Notes under the pieces: model-generated
Databases searched by the model: none
Told to the model about the DNA's origin: nothing
What the model saw: only the letters and a program-made list of their open reading frames with translations
In this document: positions 45,689-59,223 of the stretch, one piece after another
Layout: each line of letters starts with the position of its first letter
Numbering within the stretch: the first letter of the stretch is position 1
DNA from: Platycarya strobilacea
Lineage: Eukaryota; Streptophyta; Magnoliopsida; Fagales; Juglandaceae
Assembly: GCA_036898215.1 (NCBI GenBank)
Contig: CM072550.1
Coordinates: 12,163,501 to 12,227,500, forward strand
Direction of reading: 5' to 3'
DNA: 64,000 nucleotides
Position numbers and translations under genes: made by a program

Positions 45689-47492
45689 AATCTGACAATC
45701 TATTAAAATTATTATGTCAAATCTAATAACTCGGTCAATATTATTTATTGAAAATTAGGAACACGTGGGACTCGGTCAAACCCTAACTCAAGCAAAACCT
45801 ACCATTTCTAGGATGTAGCTCTAGGCTAGTCGGCCAGCTAGCTGTCTTTCTGTTCTTTTTTCAACAATTAGAGCATGAGTTGCAGTCAATTAGTTAGTCT
45901 TTGGTCGTGGTCTCTTGGCCGGCACGCAGTGAATAATTGAGAAGATAAAGATGGAGCTGTAAACATACGTGCGAGCTGCCCCATAACCAGGAATATTATG
46001 AGTTAAAATTAAATATGGCCAGTTAAAATATCTGTGACGAGTTATAATTTATGACAAAAATATTATTTGCTAAGCAAGTGGAGAGATTATTCTTGTAATA
46101 AATAGTTATCCTCGTCGTAAAAAGAATTGGTCACAAATAAATTTTTTTTTTTCCTGACCGGAATTTTAAGGATGATCATTTTTTTTTTTATATCATTCGC
46201 TTCTTGATTTAATTGATCAAAATATTATGGACACTGAATATATATATATAGTACTTTTAAACAGTTGGAATTTCAGGTAAGACATGACATTAAAAGCTTA
46301 ATTATCATTATTAATTAAAACACAACTAAAAATTAAAGTGGTCGACTCATGAAAACATGATTTTCGTTCGAGAAGACCAAGTGTGATCATACTAATTAAA
46401 ATATAGGCACATCACGTGGGGATGGTACTAGAAACTAGTCCTCTAACCTCAAGCTGCATGCATTCAATTCAACGTCTACTACGTGTCTTAATTAAACTAT
46501 ACTGTTAATTAATTTATTTAATCTACAACCCTATTGAACATGATCTCCTCTGACCTCCCCAAATATTCCCTCCCCGTGTCTTGATTATTCCTTCGGCTCT
46601 ACCCCTTAATTCATGTGAAAATAACAATATTTTCTATAATACAGTTCTTATTCGAATCTGAAGGAATTTAAAAAGTTTCTTAATTTTTAACTTGAAACCC
46701 TAATATTTTATCCAAATTTAAGAAGATTTTGATATAGAATAGTATTATTTTAAGAGAAATTATATTTGCAATCTCGGTCAAGTGGGGATTGCATGTACAG
46801 TACTAGACCTTTATTAAATAGGAAAGCACCATTTTAAAAGGGATATATATTATTTAAATTAATTAAAAAGCTTTAAAGACAAAACTAACTAGGCCTTTAT
46901 GAGCCGTCACCATTTGTAGACTGTACATAGCGATTAACTCCTATTTAAAAGCTTTTATAGTACACATGACCATCCATATATGGCATGATAATTTGATTTG
47001 TAAAATCTAATTTCAAAAGTTATATATCGAGCTTACAAATTAAATTTATTATTGGAGTCACAACTTGGATATAGCTTATAAAGATAACCCACAACGAAGT
47101 AAAGGCCATATTCTGCGGCGTCAAAAGGGTTCTTCTAATCACGTGAGTTATGGATTAATTGGGATGCATGACTTTGTCTGGGTGATAAGCTATTCTTTGT
47201 TCTCTTCCTTTGTTCTTATTTTCTCAGATCCCCCCGCTTAATATGCTGCATATGCATCCAAATATGCATTCTCTGCTTAATTTACTTAATTATATATATA
47301 TATAGAAAGCTCGAAACCCCACGAGTTGCAGCTACTTTGTTTATTATTTATGCCCTTATATTTATGCTCGATTACAAAGAAACAACAAGATGGCTTGCTA
47401 GAATATGTACTTAAACCCTTTTGTTAATACTTTCCGATGCTGCGGTCAGCGCCTGATGCGCTCTAGATTCCGGGAAATGGAAAAAATATAAA

Positions 47493-47542
<50 letters not shown>

Positions 47543-49702
47543 GTTTTGGTTGCAGGAATGGTATAATTATCCGGTCAACATGTCTCTGTATGGATCACTC
47601 GCAAAGTTGTCAAATGCTTGGGCTATATTCCACATTCCATGTGTTTGTCTTAACATAGGACCATGCACTTGATTATTTTCTTTGATCCATCTTTCCTGTG
47701 TTTTCGATTATATATATTAAATATTTCTTTATCTCTGTTTCTTTTCTGACAAAAGGGTCTCGTTAGGTTTGTCCTTGAAGCGCTATTCTTACGTACTTAT
47801 TTCCCTAAGGCATCTTAACCAGTTTATATTATATATATATATATATGCATTCGTGACAAAAATGTTTCATAAAAATAAATTTATAAATTAATATGAAATA
47901 TATTAATTTAATATAAAATATATTAATTTATAAATTAATTTGTAGTGGTAGGACTTCTAGTATAAGCGAACAACTATTTTATTATACCTTATTTTGTGTT
48001 TAGGGTATTATCTGGGCCTGGAAAGGGGGGCAAAAAGCATATATATTATATATATATAACAAATAATTTGTTAGTTTGACATTTAAAGCTATTTAATAAT
48101 TAGTCCGGCCTGAGTGCGTATATATTATATATAACTATTTTTTTGTTATTATTTAAGCAAGTAGCGTTTTTATTTAATTGATTTGATTTTCTTAATTAAT
48201 TCAAAAAGAATATAAAGCTTCTTTCATGCTGCATGGTTATTCGTGAGATTAGGTTACAGCCAACAAACATTGTGTCGCCTTGAAATTCGAGTCTCACCCT
48301 CTCCACCTCCATGCAAATGCTGTAGAAGTAGTACTGAAGAAGATGACAAAAACTAAAGGAAGGAATCACCGCAATCAACGCCGTTTAGGTGGATGTGCAC
48401 TGTGCAGCACCGGACTTACATCAGCACAATATTGCTGCTAGCTAGCTAGCATATATACACGTACGTATACTCGTTCGTTTGGGTTGGATTTTATTCTACT
48501 CGATTTAAAATTTTATTTATTTATTAATATTTTTAAATTTTTTTAAAAAAATTAAGAAAAATTTGAATTTGAATTTAAATTTTGAATTCTTAAATTCAAA
48601 ACTCAAATAAACACCCATACACATATCTAGCTACTTCCACGCAAAATTTCGTCACATCTTGTGTTATATATTATATATAGGCCTAACCTTTTTTTTTTTA
48701 ATATCTTTTCAAGATGATAAATAATGTCATGAGATTCGAGGAAAATAGTACGTGAAGGCTGACACAATATATTATATATATTTAATCAATTTGCTAACAA
48801 TCGTGGTGAAAATAATGGGTTTATATTAGATAGGTGAGTTTAGGATGATGTGAAAATTTTGTGTACTTTAATTAAAAAAGGAAAAATTATACAAAAATAA
48901 ATTATAAACTAATGTGACTTTACCTGATGTAATAGATTTATTTTTTATATTAAAATTTATATTACAATGTGACATACTAGAGTCTAGATCAAATTAAATG
49001 ACATTAATTTGTATATTTATTTTTGTATAATATACATTTTTATAGCTAAAATGTTTATCTTAAAAAAGAATAAGATATGTAGATCATTTGCACGTTCTAA
49101 ATTTTGGACCGATAATTTTCCCACTTACACAACTGATCAAAAGGTTTTTTGTGTCTATATATACAAAATAAAACAAGCGTTTCAACACTGATCAATTTGT
49201 TAACTGTTAATCATAAATGCATGTAAATAATGAGTTTGTGTACTGTAATTAATAAGCTAGAACAAACTTAAGGTGGTCGAAACTCTCAATTCAAAAGGAA
49301 TTCAAAGAATCCATATTGCATGCGGAATGAAAGCAACTTTTTCAATAACTCTCATTTTATTTAATTTTCTCCTTAATTTATTTTTTCGTGTTAATGAATT
49401 GGCTCAATATATTGCTTCACACACAACACCGAAGCCAGCCATGCAGCAGCAGAGCGCGCGGGGATCTCAAACAAATTGACCATTATTTACTGAAAAATGA
49501 TTTGTTCACGTTTAGGGTACGTAAATTCTGCAAATTCTTTAGAAAATAGGCAAATTTATGATCTACATGAAAAGTAATATATCTTCAAATATTGGTGAGT
49601 TCCCTTATTTTTCAACAAGGGTGCGCGAAAGACGCATGTATTAAAACATGTATCTAACATTAGTAATCTTATTCAGAGATGTGGAGGGAGGGAGGTTACA
49701 CA
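45689..49702. other. Gene-free AT-rich region
   Basis: I see no supportable coding sequence. Simple repeats include (TC)n at 47495-47540 (about 23 units). The stretch 46020-46160 (TGTGACGAGTTATAATTTAT and GGTCACAAATAAA) resembles the interior of the CACTA-type MITEs downstream, without termini. The short ORFs at 48196-48378, 49009-49191 and 49273-49479 have no domain. Confidence 0.55.
47495..47540. repeat. (TC)n microsatellite
   Basis: About 23 uninterrupted TC units with no neighbouring gene. Confidence 0.95.
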
Positions 49703-49840
49703 CACTACAAGAAAATTATTTATTTACTATCATTTATTATTTGCAAATAGTCTATTTTAGTCACTAATAATGTGTTTTAATCGCTAATAATCATTTTCGT
49801 AGTAAATATTGAATCACTATTATCTATTTTTCTTGTAATG
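49703..49840. mobile_element. CACTA-type MITE, copy 1
   Basis: The 138-bp element starts CACTACAAGAAAA and ends TTTTTCTTGTAATG. It has a perfect 3-bp target duplication ACA (49700-49702 and 49841-49843). The terminal CACTA and 3-bp duplication indicate the CACTA (En/Spm) superfamily. No ORF. Confidence 0.88.
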
Positions 49841-50959
49841 ACAATTATATAAGGTTATATTTTAAAAATATGTGATTGAAGTTAGATCACCTAACAAGTT
49901 AAGTATAGCTAGCTGATGATCATTCATAAAAAAGAAAGTAATTAACCCTAGCTAGATGATCACATAATCTTTTCTAATTGAGAAACATATCTCAAACCAG
50001 CTTGTATTTTTTAATATTCAGTGTTTTTCTACTGTCGGAATACATCCTAAATATACACACACATATATATATATACATCCTACATATACAATATTCAGTG
50101 TGTGTGTGTGTGTAGCTAAACCATCATTGTTTGCTTTCGTCAATTGATAAGCATGTACGAAACTAGCTAACTTGAAAATTGATCAAAGATATCCCTTCAA
50201 ATTATATATTATTATCTGACCAATGATCTCGTACTGCTGACTTTAATTATCTATGGTACATACATGACATGTACGTATTTTATATATATATATATATATA
50301 TATGTTTGTGCCTAAAATGTTGGGCAACATGACATTTTAATTATTAATTATATATATATTAGAATCAAGTCCTAACTATATATATATAGCTAGAGCTAGA
50401 TGTTTATATTTAAAATTAACTCTCCCAACAAATAAATAAATAATAGGCCAATTAATTTGTGCATTTTGTAGGGCTTTTGTGGTGGTGATCATGTGTTGCA
50501 GTAGTACTAATCGATCGATTTGTGTTCTATATATATATATATATATAATGGCTAGATTGATTGTGTTGAATTTCATAGCTTTTTTTTTTCCTTCTAATTA
50601 TTGTTTTGTTAAAGGCCGACTCGTGAATTGAATTTCATAGGCTGATCTTTCCCCATCATGTGTGACGTACAGGACTTCATATAAATATTTGATTTAATAA
50701 GCTAGTTCCAATTTCAATCTTGACTAAGCTCTTTTAAATATAAAGGTACTAGAAGTACTATTATTGGGTCTTTATAAATAATATCAGGGTTGACCTAGTA
50801 AATTCATATCGATCGAACGCTAATCATTTTAGTGATTAATTAAGATTGTAACATTCGAATTTGTTATGTCCCATATTGTATAGGTGAATTGTGATTAACT
50901 AAGGCTAGATAGATTTTCCTGTAGTGCAAGTCCCAAATTGATTTTACTAGGCGAAGAAT

Positions 50960-51087
50960 CACTACAAGAAAAATATATTTTTGTAGTCAATTAATTGCGA
51001 CAAAAAGATTATTTATGACTAATTTTTACTATAAATAATTATTTTGTTAAAATTAATTGACTGCAAATAAGTAGTTTTCTTATAATG
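50960..51087. mobile_element. CACTA-type MITE, copy 2
   Basis: The 128-bp element starts CACTACAAGAAAA and ends TTTTCTTATAATG. It has the perfect duplication AAT (50957-50959 and 51088-51090). The interior shares GCGACAAAAAG/AATTGACTGC words with the other copies. Confidence 0.88.
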
Positions 51088-51467
51088 AATTAGCTTTACA
51101 ATGAATTTCAAATATTTGCTTGGGTGACTTTGAAGGCCAGCTAGCTAGCAAATCTAGGATTCGAGCACATGCAGTAAGCTAGCTAGCCATAGATAAAATT
51201 TAGCCAAACTTTGTCTAGCCAGCTCAAAATACACCCACAACAAACTCTTTAAATTTACAATAATTAAATTTAACTTTGGGGTATTTGTAGCTTACCAAAA
51301 TGGCTGGCTATATTTCTGATATATCCTTCCCGCTCTCTCATTTTGTCTCCATCATTTCCCAAACGCCTCTATTCATTTCACATTAGCTTCGGTACTGGGT
51401 AGCGTGAACGCAAGAGAATGTGAAAGAACTTATGTAAAATAGTTTGAATACAAAGTGTTTGAAAACA

Positions 51468-51606
51468 TACTATAAGAAAATTATTTATTTGTAATCAATT
51501 ATGCCTTGCCAAAATAATTATTCTTATCAAAATTAATCTATTTTTATCGCAAATAATCAAGTTCGTCACAAATAATTCATCACAATTTCTGATTTTTCTT
51601 GTAGTG
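51468..51606. mobile_element. CACTA-type MITE, copy 3
   Basis: The 139-bp element starts TACTATAAGAAAA and ends TTTTTCTTGTAGTG. The flanks ACA and AAA match at two of three bases. The first base of the TIR has changed from C to T, so it is older or inactive. Confidence 0.78.
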
Positions 51607-51929
51607 AAAGGTTTGGCTCCCCGGAGAATCTTTTGTAGAATCTCATGTATTTATACTAGTGTACTTGTTTTTTTATTACAAGAAATTGAACGTTACTCGT
51701 GATAAAGAGATTTTCTTGTACAACAATGAAAAAATACAAAAATCACTGATTGTTTCTAAGCCGTTGGGCATGGTCCATAGCTTCCGTTGATGGAGTTGCC
51801 ATGATATATGTAGTTTGGCTTTTTTTCCTTCTACATCTTCAACATAGCCGTTGGTTTTGTTGCCTTTTTTTTTTTAATCTTCAACATAGCCGAATTGGCT
51901 TTGCTCATGATTTCGTGATCTTCAATATT

Positions 51930-52070
51930 CACTACAAGAAATTCAGTTTTTTGTAATATTAGATTTTGTCACAAAAAATAGAAAAAAAATGTTGTAAAAA
52001 AATATTTACAGTAAAAATTGTCATTTTGACTGCAATTAAAATGTCATAAATACTTATTTTTCTTATAATG
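51930..52070. mobile_element. CACTA-type MITE, copy 4
   Basis: The 141-bp element starts CACTACAAGAAAT and ends TTTTTCTTATAATG. It has the perfect duplication ATT (51927-51929 and 52071-52073). Confidence 0.88.
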
Positions 52071-52073
52071 ATT

Positions 52074-53118
52074 CTACAGGTGGGTTTCTATTCTTTTTCT
52101 TTGTTTTTTATTTTTATTTTTTTATTTTTTTTTCTTGTGAGCTATAGTAAAAGAATTATGTAAATGCAAGAGAAACAGGAATGGAAATGTAAACGATTAC
52201 GGGACAAATGATGTACTGAACCACGACTTTTATTTGATATTTTTAACTTTCGATTTTATTTTATGTTTTAAACCATAAATTTTATTTGATGTTTTACTAT
52301 TCATTTATGTTTTTCATTTTTCGAAAAAGCAAACGCTCCAATATTAGGAGAAAATGAAAAAAATAAAAATTACAAGGAAACTTAAGTTTAAGTGAATAAA
52401 TTGTTGAGAAAATGTACGTTATGTTTTATAAAAAAGAATATAATCATTTAAGAAATATAACTGTCAGAAAATATATGATTATTGAAAAAATATGACGGTT
52501 GAATAAATAAGATATTTAGAAAATTATATGATCCATTGTATTTTTTTAATAAAAAATAAAAATTTCAATTATCATTATAATTAAAATGAATAAAAATCAG
52601 AAATAAAAATTTAAATAAAATAGTATATTTAAAGAGTTTATTATTTAATATTGTTCAAAAGTGGTTAATTAAATTAGAAAAAATGACTTAGCTAATCACA
52701 TTTTAGTTATAAAAAAAAAACTAGACCATTACTAATATTTAAGTGAGATTAAAAGAGAGTTAAGAGTTAAAAGTTGATTAAAAGAAAAATAGTAATATTA
52801 AATATTTATATATATAAGTCTTTAATAAATAAATTTCGTAAATCCTTAATAAAAAGGTGAGTCACTTAAAAAATAATATATATTTTTTTTTTTATAAAAA
52901 TACGGGATAAAATTTATCTCTATAAAATTTATATAAATTATTTCTAAAAAAACAAAAATGAAAAGCGCAAGCTTAAAGCCTGACATGATGAAAAGATTGC
53001 GATATCCAAGCAAAAGTATTTGAGCACAAATTTTATAAAAACACAATAACTTAATGGCAATGTCGGTACTTTTGGCTCTGTAAAAAAAATTGGGGGTACG
53101 AGATATCTTGTTATTTTA
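52074..53118. other. AT-rich gene-free stretch
   Basis: I see no gene, RNA or closed element. The stretch is dominated by A/T-rich text. Confidence 0.6.
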
Positions 53119-53351
53119 GATTTGATTTAAATTAAGAGATAAATGTGAATTGAGATAAATTTAATTTATTATTTTAATATTATTATTATTTTAAAATTGA
53201 AAAAATTTTAATTAAAATATAAAAATTGTGTATTAAAATTTGAAATAATTGTATTAGAATTTGTGTTTTGTATAAAAATTTAAAAAAATATAATGATAAG
53301 TTTGAGATGAGTTGAGACGAATTCATTTTATCTACAAATTCAAACTGATCC
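53119..53351. mobile_element. Tourist-like (PIF/Harbinger) MITE, copy 1
   Basis: The 233-bp AT-rich element is flanked by TTA (53116-53118 and 53352-53354). The ends GATTTGATTTAAATT and AATTCAAACTGATCC are diverged inverted repeats. The interior resembles 56558-56782. Confidence 0.72.
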
Positions 53352-53354
53352 TTA

Positions 53355-56300
53355 AAATGAAAGAAAATTAGACGCAATGTAATATATAATTTATAAAATT
53401 AGACTCTTTTATAATTTAATTAATAGATAAATAAAAAAGTCTTCAATTTAAAATAAAATTGATTAAAATTATGAAAGCAAATTAACATTACTTTTTATTT
53501 ACAAATTAAAATTTTTAAAAATATTTATTTTATTTATTCATAAATTGAGAGCATTTCAATTAACAATACAATACAATCTATAAATACAAAATGTGAAAAA
53601 AAAAATTATTTAGATAAAAATCACAATATCAAGGGATGAGAACTCAAAAAAAAAAAAAGCTGGAAAAGGCCTAATATTAATAGAAAGCCTGAGAAACTTG
53701 ATATTCAGTATGAGTCATGACAAATAACAAATTGGTTTTCATTTTGTGGCAGACATATAAAATATTCTTTATGTTAATTTGACATAATATAGATCAAAAT
53801 TGGACCACCGATCAGGGGCAGATGATCATTATTTTTGGTTTTTGAGAATTTCAAAGCAGGCCGTACAATCATTTTCTTTTTTGGTTTTCAGAGCTTATCT
53901 TGTTGTCAGAGCATTTACAGTGTGGGATATATAAAAAAATAATTTTAATGATAGATTTCTTACTCATTTATTTTATATATATATATATATTATATAATAA
54001 ATAAGAAAGTAATTATTAATAAAATTATAATTTTTTAAAATTTTTCTTCATAATTAAGAATATTAAAAAATATTTAAAATAAAATAATAAAAAATAAATA
54101 TACCAAAAATAATAAATAAGTAGTACACCAATAATAAATATATCATTACTCATATAGAAAATAATAATTCTATTTCATTTAAATTCAAGGGAAATAAATT
54201 TCTTCCAAATATTTTTTTATTTAAATAATTAAAAAAATATTTTTTAATAATAAGATAAATTTTTTATTTTTAAAAGTTATTTAAAACTATCAAAACTAAT
54301 TAAAAATAAATAATAATAATAATAATAATTTGAAAGAAATTGGGGTTACATCCCCTCGGGCCTCGGGGGATGTAGCCACCACTCATATAGAAAAAGTAAA
54401 AAACTTTATCTCGTGTTTTATCGTGAAACTTACCACTAAAATTTGTAATTTTTCTAATGTTTTATAAAAAAACTAAAAATATAAATATAAAAGGAGAGAG
54501 TGAAAAATCTCAATAAAATGTCTCCACATAACTATGAACAACTCAAATGGTTAAAATTTGAAAAAGAAAAAAAAATGAGATAGAGTCAAATTATTGATCT
54601 AGGATATAACGTTCCGGCCTACAAGAAAGGTAAAATTTTTAACGATAATATCCGGAGTTCTCTTGACAAATGCAAATAAAGTTCGAATTCTCTTGAGAAA
54701 TGCTTTTTAATCTGTTGGATTATTCCACTCTATTGTCCTGTTTCTTTTTTATTTTTTAATAATTAAAAAATATTATTTAATAATATTATAAAAAAAAATT
54801 CTTTTTTAAAAAATATTTAAGCATTTAAAAAAATGATATGAAAAATAAAAATAAAAATACATATTTTAACACTAGAAAAAAGCTAGCAAAGCATACTAAC
54901 AAATCTCTTAACATTACCTAACAAATTTACGAATCAATCTGCATATCAATATTACTATCTTCATATTCAAAAGAAAAAATTCAAAATTTATTATTTTTAT
55001 TAAAATTTGATTTTTTGCTAGAATATAAATATATATATTGGTATACAAAATCACTTCTAATTAGAATTTTTCTAAAAAAATATGTCTGCTTTATATGAAA
55101 AGTCTTAATCACACCCTGTGCTTTTTTATTTATGTACTTTTTATTTATGTTTCTCGTTTTCTATAATTTTCCCATGCATATTCCCTAGACTCCGGCCCAA
55201 ATATGGCATGGTCATGATCTTCTAATAGTACCCATCCTCATAGCTTTCGCTCTCAAACTTCTTTCCCTTTTTCCCTTTTTTTCACTTTTTTCACTTTTGC
55301 AATCTTTTTCTTTTATCTTTCTCTTTTTTATTTATTTCTTTCAGCTCTCTTTTTTATTTTTTTCTGCAGAGAATTGCCTTCAAAGATGGTTGTCAAACTG
55401 TCTCTCTATTATTTTTCTATGGTTGTCGCATGGACCACAAAGATGGGTACAATTATTATTTCTTTGCCATTAATGTTGTCTCTCCAATATTGCATTAAAT
55501 ATTAATTTCTTCTCTCTTCTCTTCTCTGACATTTTCAAACAGTGATATAAAGAATACTTGCATTCTACTTTGATCAGCCTTTCAAGTTGTCAGTCTCATC
55601 AGCAATAAATATGCAAGAAAACCTAAAACCTTAATGTCCACATCCATCAAGATTATTCCCCATTTTCCCCGTTCATATGTAAGCTGGAAGGAAGCAATTA
55701 TAAGCTACTTATCCATCATGACGTATGTGGTTTGAACTTTCATGTTAAATTCAGTAGAAATAAGCTAATTATACATGTTTTAATTATTGTTCTTTGTTTT
55801 ATAATGTTTGTTCTAGTTCTAACGTATGAAAAGAACAAAATATGTTGTTTATGTATTGTTCTAACCGTGGGTTAATAATTATGAAAACGACATAATGAGT
55901 AGCAAATTATTAGGGGAAATATATATATATATATATAAATGTTATTTCTTTATACTTTGAATTTTACTTACATAACAATATAATATTATGCATAAAGTTG
56001 TACGTCTTAAAGGAAATCTATAAAGATGCATGAGTCTTTTTTACATGTAGCACTAGTCATAAAGAGCTGAAGTGATCATTTGTCTTTGTCCTTTGATCAT
56101 ATACGTGTTTATTTGTAAAACATTCTGTCTGTTACCTCTTGATCATGATAATCAAATTCCTAGAAATGAAAACTAGACCAAGAAATGAATAATGTTTTTT
56201 TTTTAAAGAAGCATAAAAGATTTTGTGGTTTTTAATTCTTGTAGGAGTTGGAAATTGGATTCACATGAATGCATTGGCTTGGATGCATGCTTTTATGATA

Positions 56301-56557
56301 AGGTAGATGCCCCCCTCCCCCCTCCTCTTCTTTCTGGGAGTTTCAATTTGGTGAAATAATTCAAAAAATGCAAGAAAAGCTTGCAAAATTGCAAAATGGA
56401 AGACAGTACACATGGTATTATCATAATCTTACCAAAAAAATAAAATATATAAAGGGTTAGGCCAACAACCTTAATATGACCGATAAAGAATGGTATACAC
56501 AAAGATAGAGAGACTGTAAAATCAGGAAATTTGGAAGTTGATTGCTAGTATGTTTTA
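53355..56557. other. Gene-free AT-rich region
   Basis: No gene is supported. A short GC-rich hairpin lies at about 54343-54370 (TACATCCCC and GGGGATGTA arms). A pyrimidine-rich tract runs from 55255 to 55375. The ORF at 56293-56502 has no domain. Confidence 0.55.
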
Positions 56558-56782
56558 GGTCTGATTTGTTTTTAGAGATGAAATGAGATAAAAATTAAAA
56601 AAATAATAATATTATAATATTTTTTTTAATATTAATTTTATTTTGAAATTTGAAAAAGTAGTTTTAGAATTTGAAAAAATTAAATTTTTTATTATATTTT
56701 GTATGAAAATTTTAAAAAATATAATAATAAATTTGAAAAGAGTTTAAAATTTTTAACTTTATCTTCCAAAACAAATAAGACC
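56558..56782. mobile_element. Tourist-like (PIF/Harbinger) MITE, copy 2
   Basis: The 225-bp element starts GGTCTGATTTGTTTT and ends AAAACAAATAAGACC, a near-perfect inverted repeat. TTA flanks it on both sides (56555-56557 and 56783-56785). GAGATGAAATGAGAT follows the left end. TTA duplication plus a GGTCT-type end is characteristic of Tourist-like elements. Confidence 0.88.
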
Positions 56783-56785
56783 TTA

Positions 56786-58320
56786 CTTTTAGTGCCAATA
56801 TTAACAAATATATCCTCCATATGTTGCAGCATAGATATAAATAGGAATAAGAGAAATGTTTTGTCTATAAAGAAATGTTACAAATGTAAAACTTATAGTT
56901 TAATATGACTTGAAGTGATACACTATATTGTAAATTTCTTTTTACTATATATAAATCGTGCGTATCATATTAAATTACGTCAGTTTAAAATTTATTATTA
57001 TAAAATGTCTTTATGTATCTAATAATTCATTGTGAATGATCCTCCTAATGGTAAATTTATTTTATAAAATGTTTTTGGGAATCTAGTACTTCTCTAGGAA
57101 TAACGTCCAATTATTAGGCAAAAGTGCACATGATTGTGAGTGAGAAAAGGCCGTTAGGCAACCAAATGGAACAATCACAAGAAGTTCTCGCGATTAAGGT
57201 GAGGAAAGGTTGAAAATAAATGAAACACGTCGTTTAGGATGATCATAAGATAATGTGTCCTGCTATACTACAGCCTCCTTTTAATTTCACACTACACTTT
57301 ATCTGACATGGCAAATGCTAGATCATTTTTTTATTAAAAATATATAAAATTTAAAATAATTAAAATTAGACCTCGCCATAAACAACCTCCCCCAAAATCT
57401 AAAGTCGTCGTCCCCAAATCCCAACCTTCCCCAAATGCAATCTTCATTCTTCTAACTAATTCTTCTATTCCACTTCTTCCCATAGATCTGGCACTGGTTC
57501 TGATTTTTTTTTTTTTAATTTTAATTGAGGCTTGCTGACTTTTTCTCCCAAATCTCTCCCACTGAAAGTGCAAAAAATTGCAGACTTTGGCTTTTCTGCA
57601 AAGCACATTCTACCCAAATCTCATTTTAGATGGGCATTCAAATTTGTTTTCTAACCAGACCAAGATGAAAATCCAAAGAATGGAGAATCTGTGTCTGCCA
57701 AGAGAGAAACAAGATTTGAAGAACAATGGCAAAAATCAAATGAACAGGAACCAGATTTGATCTTATTTGAAAAATACAAATTAAGAAATGGGAAAAAAAA
57801 AATCGAATTCAAGAAAGTAGCCAATATTTTTTATTCTTGATTTTACAAAATGGAAAATCTAAAGAACCAGATCGAGCATACCGTCTGGACCAAATCTAAA
57901 GAGCCAAATCTAAAGTATCTCTACTCCTCGGCCATAGCATCTGGACCAAGATCGACTACTCTCGACCCCTGAGCTCCGTCATCAGATCGAGCATGTTATG
58001 GTCCATGGGGAAGACAAGAACCAGAAGGGATTTTGGGGACTCTGAGTTCTGGAAGACAAGTGAAGAGGCTTCGAGATATTGAGGAAGGAATAAAGCTACA
58101 CTAGACAGCATTCGGTGACTAGTAGAATTTCCAGATGTTCATCTCTACTTTTCTTCAAACGCTTCACATGCATCCCGCTATACACACGTCGATCACATTT
58201 TGCTTGTAAATTCATCTTCCTGATTACAATCAACACTCAACAGCTTCTCATTTTACAACAACCGTTCAACTTCTTCATTTCTACTACATCTTACTTCTAG
58301 AACCATAACAGAGTAAAAGC
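56786..58320. other. Gene-free region of mixed composition
   Basis: The part at 57360-58110 is less AT-rich and carries short ORFs (57334-57606 minus, 57578-57760 plus) that I cannot assign to any family. It could be a decayed gene or transposon fragment. Confidence 0.4.
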
Positions 58321-59136
58321 CATTACAAGAAAATACAACATTTGGGACTATATTCATTTCCTACGATAAAAATATTGTGGCAAAAGATCACTTATGCCAA
58401 TTTAGCTTTTCCCTTTGTGTCAACTAAGTCAAGCCGCTGGAACAAACTAAGAAAATAAAACTTGAAATTAAATCCCCGCCTAAATTCACCCCCTCTCTTT
58501 CTCTCTCTGCTTTGCACAGTGGTTTTTCATTGCTAGCGTCATCATCGTCTTCCTGTTGTTACTTGGACCGTCGTAATCTCACCATTACAGCTTCGCTGAA
58601 GCCCTTTGTTAGATTCAAACAAGGCATTGTGTGTGTTTTACGTGAATCCCTTCTCCTGTTTCCAGATTGGTATATGATTTGTAGGTTTTTTAGCAAATAT
58701 CGACTAGATTTCACATGGTCAACATGATTGTGTGATAATTATTTAGTCTATTATAAATAGCAAAAACCAGATTATCATATGCATGATGCGTTGATGAGAT
58801 AAATTGTTACATGCTCTAAGGTTGAATGATTTTAGTAGTATTGACTTGGTAATATTTTAAACTTTTACTATGACTTGAAAAATGGATCCAATAGTCTTGG
58901 CTGCAAAACCAAGTTTGGCCGAGTGTTTTTTTTTTTTATCTTTCTGTTATTTTTGGTTATTTCTGCACCAAAATTTAATTTGTTTATATTGTTAAGTAAA
59001 ATAAACTGTTCAAAATAGACTATAATTTACTCATAAAATCTTACTCTCCTCCAATTCCTCCTCTGTTTTTGTTGGCAACAAATATCCTATAAATAAAAAT
59101 AATTGGTCACAAATAAATATTAGTTTTCTTATAATG
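58321..59136. mobile_element. Candidate larger CACTA-like element
   Basis: CATTACAAGAAAATACAACA at 58321 and TTAGTTTTCTTATAATG ending at 59136 are CACTA-type ends in the correct inverse orientation, about 816 bp apart. The flanking triplets (AGC and AAT) do not match, so the ends may come from two different elements. The ORF at 58512-58727 inside has no recognised domain. Confidence 0.45.
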
Positions 59137-59196
59137 AATCTGTAGTAATGTCGCAGCACAGTGGTTTCTTAAAATCCAAACTATTGTTGGTGCAGT

Positions 59197-59223
59197 CACT
59201 TTGCAATGCATGTGGAATCCGTT
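59197..59223 (+). pseudogene. GATA zinc-finger exon remnant
   Basis: After a good acceptor (TTGGTGCAG) the plus strand encodes SLCNACGIR, the second half of the plant GATA zinc finger. Some class-B plant GATA genes have an intron exactly before this SLCNACGIR. What follows (CIRHCNTRHAF) does not match the usual basic tail, and no matching first half (CxxC..TPxWR..GP) is visible upstream. It is most likely a captured or decayed exon, not a gene. Confidence 0.55.

Noticed and set aside
45340..45690. Possible simple tandem duplication or SINE
   Set aside because: A methionine-type primer site, TG..CA-type ends and a 5-bp target duplication fit a TRIM better.
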